This document shows, piece by piece, positions 5,417 through 13,053 of a DNA stretch of 15,549 nucleotides. Where the stretch lies: positions 1 to 15,549 of the forward strand of contig CAZOIA010000135.1 in assembly GCA_964579675.1 (NCBI GenBank), written 5' to 3'. Below the pieces are notes generated by a model that saw only the letters and a program-made list of their open reading frames with translations, ran no database searches and had not been told where the DNA came from. Each line of letters opens with the position of its first letter. The first letter of the stretch is position 1. Both the position numbers and the translations under genes were made by a program. This stretch comes from CAZOIA01 sp964579675. Its GTDB lineage: Bacteria; Planctomycetota; Phycisphaerae; UBA1845; PWPN01.

Positions 5417-6457
5417 TCATACGTATTCCCAATCCTTGAGCCACTGGTAGTCTTCGGGCAGCCTGGCCCAGGCCTCATCGGTGGCCTTCTCGAGGGCGGC
5501 CGCCTCCTTCACGTCGAGCTGGCGGCGCTCCCTGACTGCCTTTGCCACGTTGTCCACCTGATCGATGCTGATGAGCCCGGGGATAGGCGCGGTTATCGCA
5601 TCGTTGCACAGGATGTAGCGAATGGCCAGACGCGCACGGCGGTCGTCTTCTTTCTCGTGGGGGCTGTCGGGCGAGCTGTCACCCTTGAACAACGAGTTGC
5701 TCGCGAAGGGCTTGATCCCGAAGAAGCCCACGTCGCACTTCTTGATCGCGTCGAAGAGACTGTCCTTGGGTCTGGCCTTGGTCTTGGTGGTGTAAGGCGT
5801 GACAATGACCTCCAACTGCGGGAAGTATTCGATCATCATCTTGAGCCAGCGGCGGTCGTGCGAGGAGATGCCGATGAACCGGGCCTTGCCCTGCTTCTTG
5901 GCCTTCTCGAGGGCCGACACGATCTCGCACGAGGTGTCGAAGGTATGCCGGCCACCGGGCTCGAAGCACGTGATCCGCCACAAATCCGCATGTTCCAGCT
6001 TTGCCTCCCGCATCTTCTCATCAAAGCTGGACAACAGCGCCTTGGCGGTGCGGTGCTCGGGATTGCGGGCCTCCTTTTCGTAATAGGAGAAGCCGAGGTA
6101 CATCTTGTCGCGCCGCCCCCGGAGGGCCTCGCTGTAGGCCAACACTTCGCCGCCCGTGCACGCGTCGATGTAGTTCATGCCGACGTCGATGCACCGGCTG
6201 ACCACGTCATGCCGGTTCTTGGCGAAATCCTGCTTCATGACGTCGATGCGCTTCCAGTGCCCGCCGAGGCAGACAGCCGATACCATCAGGCCCGTCTTGC
6301 CGCACCGGCGGTACTCCATCTCCTGGTTGTAGTTGAGGGTTTTCGGCCTGCCGGTCGTCGGGGCGGCATTTGCCAAACGCACACCCGCGGCCGCGCCGGC
6401 CGCCGCGACCGTCCCGTCCCGCACGAACTCACGCCGGGTGATTCGCTTGTTCGCCAT
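5417..6457 (-). CDS. Tat-exported aldo/keto reductase homologue, degenerate site
   Basis: A 346-residue protein with a twin-arginine signal peptide (TRREFV, 7-12, then an Ala/Gly-rich stretch to about 32), so it should be exported already folded. The rest follows the aldo/keto reductase TIM barrel: MEYRRCGKTGL at 47-57, RFIGISSH mid-chain, and the IPGLISIDQVDN segment near the C-terminus that matches the cofactor-binding end of the family. The catalytic tetrad Asp-Tyr-Lys-His reads D98, G103, S124 and T163, so only Asp remains. It is therefore unlikely to be a standard carbonyl reductase. The ATG at 6457 has GGAGG seven bases upstream and puts the Tat motif in the usual place. The tetraheme lipoprotein gene follows. 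Alternatives are a cofactor-binding or sugar-binding protein, or an enzyme with different chemistry. Confidence 0.88.
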   Translation of the reverse strand: MANKRITRREFVRDGTVAAAGAAAGVRLANAAPTTGRPKTLNYNQEMEYRRCGKTGLMVSAVCLGGHWKRIDVMKQDFAKNRHDVVSRCIDVGMNYIDACTGGEVLAYSEALRGRRDKMYLGFSYYEKEARNPEHRTAKALLSSFDEKMREAKLEHADLWRITCFEPGGRHTFDTSCEIVSALEKAKKQGKARFIGISSHDRRWLKMMIEYFPQLEVIVTPYTTKTKARPKDSLFDAIKKCDVGFFGIKPFASNSLFKGDSSPDSPHEKEDDRRARLAIRYILCNDAITAPIPGLISIDQVDNVAKAVRERRQLDVKEAAALEKATDEAWARLPEDYQWLKDWEYV

Positions 6458-6512
6458 CGCTCGACCTCCACATGATTGAATCGGCCCCTGCACCACCGCA
6501 ACCGCAGACTTG

Positions 6513-6541
6513 TTTGTATGCTACGCTAGGCACCTTGTCAA
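6513..6541 (-). promoter_or_regulatory. Sigma-70-like promoter for reductase-cytochrome pair
   Basis: On the minus strand a perfect -35 TTGACA (6541-6536) is followed after 17 bases by TACAAA (6518-6513), which matches the -10 consensus at 4 of 6 positions. Transcription would start near 6506, about 49 bases before the reductase ATG at 6457. It sits in the 268-base gap between two divergent genes. I found no comparably good promoter for the plus-strand gene at 6726. Confidence 0.5.
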
Positions 6542-6725
6542 CGCAAAACGAAGAGATTTGATCCTCAGGAGAGAAAAGGAATGAACGTCATTAGATGAGA
6601 TGACTGTGCTGTGGCTTTCCGCTTTCGGGTTTGATGTCCGTTTGCTTCCCATACTCGGTACGCGGCGATAACATGCCCGCACGACCGATTGGGTTTCGAT
6701 GAGGTCCGAATCGAGGAGCGTACTC

Positions 6726-9700
6726 ATGCGTTTATTGATATGGCTTTGCATGCTGGTGGTGCTGCCCGCGGCGCGAGCCGACGATGGGTTGTGGAAACTG
6801 GTCTGGGAGGACGACTTCGAGCGGGCGGAACTCGGCGACGGGTGGTTCCTGCGGAGAGGCAAGGCGAAGATCGTTGACGGCCGGCTTTTCCTCCCGGAAG
6901 GCGCGCCGATCATTCTGGTCAACCGCGGCTTCGCGCCGGACGTCAAAGTCGAGTTTGTTGCTGAGGCGAACCCGGACACGCCGCCCTGCGACCTCTCGGT
7001 GGCGATGGCAGGCAGCGAGCTCGGGGGGTACGGCCATCTGCTGGCGTTCGGCGGGAGGAACAACCAGATCAACCAGATCGTCGGCAGCGGCGCCCATGCC
7101 CGCGATGAAAACCCGCCGCTGCTGATCGAGCACGGCAAGAAATACAAGCTCGTGGCGGTGAAGGAAGGTTCCCGGTTGGCGTACTTCGTGGACGGCGTGA
7201 AGATCGTCGAAACCGAGGTCGCTGAGCCGTTGGGCGGCCCGGGCTTCGACCGCGTCGGGCTCGTGACCTGGAACGGGATGTACGTGGACTCCTTCAAGGT
7301 CTACGAGCGGACGACCCCGGCGCCCGGGGGGCCGGTGGTCCTGAAGGCCATGCCGGCCACCGCCTACGTGTGGAAGGATCGGATGCTCACGTACCTCGGC
7401 GGGGACGGCCTCTCGCTCGACGTGGCGAAGGGTGTGGAGCTGTATAACCAGCGGAAGTACCGCGAGGCGTTCGAGGCACTGGCGAAGGTCTCTCCGTCTT
7501 CGTGGCAAAGTGTCGTCGCGCTGGCCTACGTGCTCGGCGACCTCGCCTACGAGATGCGGCCCGGCGATCAGCAGAAACTCGTGGAGCTGGCGGCCGGCGT
7601 CGCCAGACGATCGCCGAACGCCCGCGGTCGGCAGGACTTCGCACTGGCTGCGCAATGGTTCAGCCGCATCACGATCACCAGCCGGGATCGCATCGCGTGC
7701 ACCCGGCTGACCGTCCCGGGCCCCCAGAACAACCCGTTCTACTACAAGGCCAAGCTGTTTACGGCCCGATTCCATTACGCGTCGGCTTGCGAGGGGGGCG
7801 ATGCGGTTCGCAAGAAAGAGGCCCTGGACATGTTCGCCGAGCTGAAGGACCTCTGGCCGGAGCATCAGGCGCTGCGGGAGTTCTCCGGCGAGCGGGTCCC
7901 GTGGGGCGAAGAGCTCATTCACGACGAGTCGGATGGCCCGGCCTGGGCACGGTACCTGCAGGAAGCGTTCGCCCGCCAGCAGGCGGTCCTCAACTGGTGG
8001 GCGACGGTGCGGCAAGCACCGGACGGTCAACTCGGCGGCGGCTGGGGCGACGACGTCGAGATCCTGCGATCCTGGGTGCCGGCCGCCTGCGTCAGCACCG
8101 CCTGCGAGACCTCGGTCGCCGGCATTGAGCGGCTCGCCCAGGGGGTCTGGCGATCCGTACTCCAGGACGGCTACGACCGGGGGATCGGCGACGTCGAGCA
8201 CTCATCCGAACCCTCAGCCGACGCGCTGCCGACCATGATTCTCCTGCGATACGGCGATCCCCAATGGGTCGAGTACAACCTGCGGTCCGCCAAGACGATC
8301 CGCGAGCGGTTCATGGGGATCAACGACCGGGGCTTTCTGCACTTCAAGTCAACCGAGTTCGGGGCCGGAGGCGTGAACACCAACCCCCGGGCAGGCGGGG
8401 ACACCGGCTACCACGCCCGGGCGATGAAGCACTTCATCTGGCTGGCGTGGTACGGCATCGGTCAGGCTCGCGACGTGTTCTGCCAGTGGTGCGACGGCTG
8501 GCGCGACGTCACGATGAGGAAGATCGGCAACAAGCCGCCCGGGTTCGCGCCCGCGAGCGTCTGGTATCCGGGCGGAAGCATCTCACCGCCAAACGGCAGA
8601 GGCTGGTACGATGGGATGTCGAACTACTACGGCTTCCCCGGCTTGCCGGGCATGGTCCACGACGGTTTCCTCACCGCGCATCTGCTCAGCGGCGATAGGA
8701 AGTTCCTCGATCCGGTTCAGACAATGATGGATCTGGCAACCACCGGCCCTCTGCATAAGTACGATAAGAGCCTGCCGCCGGACGACATGAACAATCTGCT
8801 GGCGGCGGTCGCCCATCAGGCCGGCCCGGACGTCACGTCCGTGTATCGTTGGCTGACCGGCGAGCGGGTCTACGATGAGTACACGCTCCGCCACTGCACG
8901 CCGACCCAGCGCTACATGATCGACTGTGATCTCGAGACCTACGGCAAATCGTTCGAGCGCCTGGCCGGGGGTATGCGTCACAACTGGGCCCTGCGGACCA
9001 GTGAGGTGCTCCAGACGGACCGGGCCGGCCTGGGCGGCGCGACCGAGGTCTGCGGCGCGTACACGGGAGCGGTGTGTAGCTTCCGTGACAGCCGGGCCCC
9101 CACGCTGTCGGTCACGTACGACACGCCGGACCTGAACTTCGCCGCCGTCGTCACCGAGGCCACACCGGAGCGACTCCGCGTTTGCCTCTATAACTTCAAC
9201 CAGACCATCACACGAATGGGCCTGCGCCCCTGGCGACTTATGCCGGGGGTCTACGTACTCAACACCGGCGAGCCGGTGCCCGGCGAGCGGCCGTCCCAGA
9301 AGAGGTGTACCTGGAGCCCACCGGTGGAGGTCGAGCATCGGCACCGCGGCACGCCGATCCGGGTTTACGTTCCACCGAAGAAGGTGTGGGTGGTGGACCT
9401 CCGGCTCCGCAAGCGAATCGAGCGGCCCGCGTTGTTGCCGGACCTCGCCATCGCGCCCCGGGATATCCACCGCCAGGGCGGCCGGCTGACGGTTACCGTG
9501 CACAACATCGGCGGGGCTGAGGCGGGCCCGTTTCTCCTCGTGCTGGAGGCCAGAGCGCAAAACGGCTGGCTCAGGATTGCCGACAAGCGAGTGGACGGCC
9601 TGCCGGCGATTGAGAACTTCGAGCCGGTCAGACGCGACGTTGAGCTGCAGGCTGCCAGCGAGGAACCCCTGGCCGGCGAATACCGCGTGCTGATCGATCC

Positions 9701-9761
9701 GGATGACGAAGTGGACGAGCTCTACGAACTCAACAACGCGGTCAGGATTAATGATGAATGA
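6726..9761 (+). CDS. Large secreted lectin-like/helical/CARDB protein
   Basis: A 1011-residue secreted protein whose function I do not recognise. The ATG at 6726 follows GAGGAG with seven bases of spacing and starts a clean signal peptide (1-18, ending ARA); an ATG nine codons upstream lacks a comparable site. Residues about 22-195 look like a concanavalin-A-like jelly roll of the LamG/DUF1080 kind (DDFERAELGDGW, then SFKVYE at the end). About 229-277 looks TPR-like (YNQRKYREAFEALAKV). About 400-720 is Trp- and Gly-rich helical sequence suggesting an alpha/alpha-toroid as in heparinases and related carbohydrate-active enzymes; this is inference. About 904-1005 is a CARDB domain (DLAIAP, VHNIGGAEAGPF, DELYELNN). 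Polysaccharide binding or degradation outside the cell is plausible. Its TGA directly abuts the stop of the convergent gene. Confidence 0.85.
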   Translation: MRLLIWLCMLVVLPAARADDGLWKLVWEDDFERAELGDGWFLRRGKAKIVDGRLFLPEGAPIILVNRGFAPDVKVEFVAEANPDTPPCDLSVAMAGSELGGYGHLLAFGGRNNQINQIVGSGAHARDENPPLLIEHGKKYKLVAVKEGSRLAYFVDGVKIVETEVAEPLGGPGFDRVGLVTWNGMYVDSFKVYERTTPAPGGPVVLKAMPATAYVWKDRMLTYLGGDGLSLDVAKGVELYNQRKYREAFEALAKVSPSSWQSVVALAYVLGDLAYEMRPGDQQKLVELAAGVARRSPNARGRQDFALAAQWFSRITITSRDRIACTRLTVPGPQNNPFYYKAKLFTARFHYASACEGGDAVRKKEALDMFAELKDLWPEHQALREFSGERVPWGEELIHDESDGPAWARYLQEAFARQQAVLNWWATVRQAPDGQLGGGWGDDVEILRSWVPAACVSTACETSVAGIERLAQGVWRSVLQDGYDRGIGDVEHSSEPSADALPTMILLRYGDPQWVEYNLRSAKTIRERFMGINDRGFLHFKSTEFGAGGVNTNPRAGGDTGYHARAMKHFIWLAWYGIGQARDVFCQWCDGWRDVTMRKIGNKPPGFAPASVWYPGGSISPPNGRGWYDGMSNYYGFPGLPGMVHDGFLTAHLLSGDRKFLDPVQTMMDLATTGPLHKYDKSLPPDDMNNLLAAVAHQAGPDVTSVYRWLTGERVYDEYTLRHCTPTQRYMIDCDLETYGKSFERLAGGMRHNWALRTSEVLQTDRAGLGGATEVCGAYTGAVCSFRDSRAPTLSVTYDTPDLNFAAVVTEATPERLRVCLYNFNQTITRMGLRPWRLMPGVYVLNTGEPVPGERPSQKRCTWSPPVEVEHRHRGTPIRVYVPPKKVWVVDLRLRKRIERPALLPDLAIAPRDIHRQGGRLTVTVHNIGGAEAGPFLLVLEARAQNGWLRIADKRVDGLPAIENFEPVRRDVELQAASEEPLAGEYRVLIDPDDEVDELYELNNAVRINDE

Positions 9762-9773
9762 TCATTCATCATT
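9750..9773. repeat. Perfect 24-bp palindrome over two convergent stops
   Basis: The half-site AATGATGAATGA is followed immediately by its exact reverse complement, centred on TGATCA between 9761 and 9762. It spans the last codons and stop of both convergent genes, each of which ends Asn-Asp-Glu-stop with the same codons. As RNA it could fold into a loop-strained hairpin on either strand. There is no GC-rich stem or clean T tract, so a conventional terminator is doubtful. Confidence 0.85.
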
Positions 9774-11888
9774 CCTCATTGCTTCAAGTTCCCGGGTGCA
9801 GGCCTCGATCGCCCGCCTCGACCGCTGCCGCGACCGGAACATCTGCACCCCAACCCCCACCACGAGCCACGCTGGTAGGGATCCGCCGCCGACCAGCAAA
9901 GCCCGTATCAGCCGGTCGTCGAACGGACCGATCAGTGCGGCGCGGGCTGGTACGTAATGAACCTGAACCGGCTCAGGGGCGTTGGCGGCATCGGCCAACT
10001 CGCGGGCAATCGATCGCTCGACAGCGGCGATCGCCTGGAAGGTATCGGCCCGATCACGCTCCCGTTCAATCATCTCGGTCAGAATCGGACGTTCCCGCTC
10101 GCCCCGGGCGATCAAGGCCCGCGCGTCGGCGACGCATTTTGTGATCTCCTGATCCAGCGCCGCTGCCCGCTGGTTGAGTCGCTCACGCTCGGCACGGATC
10201 TGACGCTCATGCCGGGCCCGAAGCTCACCCGCCATTTCGCGACGCACCGACGCCTCAAGACGTGAGCGCTGCTCGCTCACCCGCCGGCGCAGACCCGCCA
10301 CCCGCTGCACCGTCGCAGCCAGATCCAGGTTGTCCGTCAACACTACCGATCGAGCTATGGACTCAACCCGTTGCCGGGCGTCCACTACCGTCTGCAACTC
10401 GCGGGTCAACGCAGCGCGAAGCACGAGCGCCTTCGTCGGCTGGTCGCTGTCCTCGCCGATCGACTCCAACGCTTGGCTGAACGACACCAGTGCCGCGTTC
10501 GTGTCGTTGACAAAAGTGCGGGCAGCTCGATCGAGTTCGCCTTGACAGTCCAGCAGGTCGGCGACGGCACCGGAATCCGCCAATGACTCACGCCGGTCGT
10601 GCCAAACGGTCGCCAGAACCGACGACGCCTGGGACCAATCGGCGATCGACCGGCGGATGGTCCCCAGCGCCCCCCGGACGCTTTCATCGTAATTGCCCTC
10701 AAGTGCCTTGTTCGCGCGTGCGTCCCCGGCGGCCGAAGCACGGGAGAGAGCGTCGAAATGGTCATCAGCGTCCGCGAGAAGCTCGCGCAGGGTGTCCGCC
10801 AGTTCCGCCTCCCGCTGATTCAAAGCCTCCATCTCCGCCTGCAACTGCCGGTCGGCCTGCTCAGCCGCCTTCAGGCGGGCCGGATCGGGCCTCAGCGAAG
10901 CCTCGTCCAGCCCTTGCCCTTCCGACTTCTCGGACAGCGCTGCCCGTGAGGCCTCGACCGCCTCCCGCTCCGCCTGTGCGGCGGCCCACGAAGCGAGGAG
11001 GCGAGATCCCTGATCGTCCGCGTCCGTCGCCGGGCGGCTCGCCAACTTCGCCAGCCGCCGGTTGATCTCGCCGAGATGCTGCATGAGCCGATCGCGCTGT
11101 CCGGCTTGGGCTGGCCGGGTTGTCGCATTTGCCCCCCGGCCCCCGGGCCCCGGAAAGCGGGCAACGATCGCGGCGCCGGCCCCATCCACCGCCGCAGTGC
11201 CGGCGGGCGGATCACGCGTCTCGATCGTCAACTCGAGCACGCCCGTTACAACGTCCACCGTGGCGACCGAGACATCGTAGGTGCCCGCTTGCTCAGCACA
11301 CGCTGCCAGCGTCTCGGCGTCGCCCGGCCACACCGTCACCACGCCGACCACACGATAGAGGGGTTCGTAATGTGCATAGACCCAAAGCGCCAGCCCCGCC
11401 GATGCCAACAGGCCTGTGACACCGATTATGACCGCCGTCCTCAGCAGGGAGGTCCGGTCCGCCGCCTGTTCGAAGCCTGACTCCGGCTGTTTCTCCGGGA
11501 CCGGGTGCGGCGTCGGGGGCGGCGCATCACCGGCTGACTGCTCCAAGCGGGTCACCTGCTTATCCCGTTCGGCAAGTACCCGCTCCTGCTCGGCCAACTG
11601 CTCCTCCAGGGCGCTGAGTCGGCTTGCGAAAAGCTTCTTCATTCGGTCCCGCTCCAGCGAGAGCTTCGCGTGTTGGGCCTTGAGCTGAATCTCGGCCTCG
11701 CGGAGTTCGCGTTCCGACTGAGCGAGCCGCTTCTCCCGCTGCGAAAGGTCCCCTTCGACCCGGTTCAGCCGCTCGCGGATCTCGCCTAATAGTTGCTCAG
11801 AGAAGGACGGGGTGCCGTTTTCCCGTGGGGATGACGCTTTCGGTGTGTCCGCGGAGGGTTGCTCGTCGGAACGGTCGGCCACGGTCAA
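9762..11888 (-). CDS. Two-helix membrane coiled-coil protein (PCP/Wzz-like layout)
   Basis: A 708-residue protein with a cytoplasmic N-terminal coiled coil (about 31-117, rich in Glu, Arg and Leu), a Pro-rich linker, a first membrane helix (about 148-171), a large extracytoplasmic part with long coiled-coil stretches (about 270-640), a second membrane helix (about 661-683) and a short charged tail. This order resembles polysaccharide co-polymerases of the Wzz type, though the N-terminal coiled coil is unusual, the protein is larger, and the Pro-rich motif before the second helix is not clear. The start is a TTG with GGAG five bases upstream, forming a TTGA overlap with the stop of the upstream reductase; a GTG two codons later (11882) is the alternative. 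Translational coupling to that reductase is likely. Function is unknown. Confidence 0.8.
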   Translation of the reverse strand: MTVADRSDEQPSADTPKASSPRENGTPSFSEQLLGEIRERLNRVEGDLSQREKRLAQSERELREAEIQLKAQHAKLSLERDRMKKLFASRLSALEEQLAEQERVLAERDKQVTRLEQSAGDAPPPTPHPVPEKQPESGFEQAADRTSLLRTAVIIGVTGLLASAGLALWVYAHYEPLYRVVGVVTVWPGDAETLAACAEQAGTYDVSVATVDVVTGVLELTIETRDPPAGTAAVDGAGAAIVARFPGPGGRGANATTRPAQAGQRDRLMQHLGEINRRLAKLASRPATDADDQGSRLLASWAAAQAEREAVEASRAALSEKSEGQGLDEASLRPDPARLKAAEQADRQLQAEMEALNQREAELADTLRELLADADDHFDALSRASAAGDARANKALEGNYDESVRGALGTIRRSIADWSQASSVLATVWHDRRESLADSGAVADLLDCQGELDRAARTFVNDTNAALVSFSQALESIGEDSDQPTKALVLRAALTRELQTVVDARQRVESIARSVVLTDNLDLAATVQRVAGLRRRVSEQRSRLEASVRREMAGELRARHERQIRAERERLNQRAAALDQEITKCVADARALIARGERERPILTEMIERERDRADTFQAIAAVERSIARELADAANAPEPVQVHYVPARAALIGPFDDRLIRALLVGGGSLPAWLVVGVGVQMFRSRQRSRRAIEACTRELEAMRNDE

Positions 11889-12826
11889 TCTTGCTCCGCC
11901 AGGATTGCGTCGATCTCATCCATCTCCGCAGGCGGGACGACGAGATCCGCCGCCGCAACGTTCTCCTGGACCTGCGAGACGCGCTTGGCCCCGGCGATCG
12001 CCGCCGTTACCCCCGGTTGCTGAATGACCCATCGCAGCGCCAACTGCCCCACCGTGCAACCCAGTCGCCCGGCAACCGCCCGGAGCCGATCGACCGTCGC
12101 CAGGTTGTGTTTGAACGCTTCGCCCGTAAACAGTGGGTGCCCGGCCCGGAAACCGGTGAAGGTGCTTGATTGGTCGAACTTGCCGGTGAGCAGCCCGTTG
12201 GCCATCGGGCTGTAAGCGATCACCCCCATCCCGTACTCCTGGCAATAGGGGAGTAACTCCTCGGTCGCCTGGCGCCGAAGCATCGACAACTCCGGCTGAA
12301 GGCATTCGACCGGTCCGTGCCGCCGGGCCTCGGTCATCTGCTCACAGGAGAAGTTCGAGACGCCTATCGCCCGAATCTTGCCCTGTTCGCGCAGGGTCAC
12401 CAGCGCTTCCATGGTCTCGGCAATCGGGGTGTTCGGATCGGGCCAATGGATCTGGTAGAGGTCGATCGTTTCGATGCGCATCCGCCGCAGGCTGTCCTCG
12501 CATTCCTTGAGAACTGATTCGCGTTTCAGGGAGTTCTCCTTCTTGCCGCCCGCCTCTCGCCAGACGATTCCGCACTTGGTCGCGATGACCACCCGGTCCC
12601 GTCGGCCGGTGATCGCCTTGCCGACCATCTCCTCGCTGTGCCCGCACCCATAAGCCGCCGCGGTGTCGATCAGGGTGACGCCCAGGTCGAGCGCCCGGTG
12701 GATAGCGGCGATCGATTCGTTGTCGTCCACCAGCCCCCAGAAAACGGGATCACTCCCCAGGGCCCAGCACCCCATTGCGACGACCGAGACCTCCAACTCG
12801 GTCCCTCCCAGTTTTCGGTATTCCAT
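11885..12826 (-). CDS. Aldo/keto reductase, complete catalytic tetrad
   Basis: A 313-residue cytoplasmic NAD(P)H-dependent oxidoreductase of the aldo/keto reductase family, close to the usual family length. It begins MEYRKLGGTELEVS and has D54 and Y59 in LIDTAAAYG, K84 in VVIATK and H127 in LYQIHWPD, so the Asp-Tyr-Lys-His tetrad is intact. Later family signatures are IGVSNFS, GVIAYSPMANGLLTG and the C-terminal AIAGAKRVSQVQEN cofactor segment. The substrate cannot be read from sequence. The ATG at 12826 has GGGGAG about nine bases upstream. Longer starts in the frame, up to 12913, would lie at or almost at the predicted transcription start, so I reject them. It heads a two-gene operon with the coiled-coil membrane protein, overlapping it by four bases, and diverges from the MscS-type channel gene. 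Confidence 0.93.
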   Translation of the reverse strand: MEYRKLGGTELEVSVVAMGCWALGSDPVFWGLVDDNESIAAIHRALDLGVTLIDTAAAYGCGHSEEMVGKAITGRRDRVVIATKCGIVWREAGGKKENSLKRESVLKECEDSLRRMRIETIDLYQIHWPDPNTPIAETMEALVTLREQGKIRAIGVSNFSCEQMTEARRHGPVECLQPELSMLRRQATEELLPYCQEYGMGVIAYSPMANGLLTGKFDQSSTFTGFRAGHPLFTGEAFKHNLATVDRLRAVAGRLGCTVGQLALRWVIQQPGVTAAIAGAKRVSQVQENVAAADLVVPPAEMDEIDAILAEQD

Positions 12827-12916
12827 GGTCAGATTTCTCCCCTGTGGCGATCCGGCCTGCACACCCTCCGTGGCAGCGCCTGACCCCGCGACCTCGGGGG
12901 GCGAGGCCGACATCCG

Positions 12917-12945
12917 AGTCTACCGTCCCCGCGCAACGCAGACAA
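12917..12945 (-). promoter_or_regulatory. Sigma-70-like promoter for reductase/coiled-coil operon
   Basis: On the minus strand, TTGTCT (12945-12940) and TAGACT (12922-12917) are separated by 17 bases, each matching consensus at 4 of 6 positions, including the conserved first, second and last -10 bases. The start would be near 12910, giving a leader of about 84 bases. It lies in the 227-base gap shared with the divergent channel gene. Confidence 0.42.
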
Positions 12946-13053
12946 GGCACGTGCGGCAGATTGAAGTTTCGCTCTGGATCTGAGACACTCCGGCTCACGC
13001 GACGGCAGAAGCTGACCGCACCAACCGGCCCCCGACCGGGACTCAAGGCAGGC

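Noticed and set aside
5279..6475. Plus-strand frame of 398 codons opposite the Tat-signal reductase
   Set aside because: Antisense shadow; no recognisable domain, and the reductase on the other strand has strong family similarity and a good start.
6732..8201. Minus-strand frame of 489 codons inside the large secreted protein gene
   Set aside because: Shadow of the plus-strand gene, rich in Arg/Leu/Val/Pro as expected of antisense GC-rich coding DNA, with no motif.
8583..9560. Minus-strand frame of 325 codons inside the large secreted protein gene
   Set aside because: Shadow of the plus-strand CARDB-containing region; no ribosome site or domain.
9750..9773. Classical intrinsic terminator at the convergent junction
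   Set aside because: The palindrome is AT-rich with no natural loop and no clean T tract on either side, so it is listed as a palindrome only.
12968..12996. TTGAAG-N17-GACACT as a plus-strand promoter for the channel gene
   Set aside because: Spacing is right but the -10 matches only 3 of 6 consensus positions; not strong enough to list as a feature.
12775..13053. Extra 93 residues at the N-terminus of the MscS channel
   Set aside because: They would be read through the divergent promoter and the start of the neighbouring gene, are Arg/Pro-rich, and would bury the signal peptide that begins at 13054.
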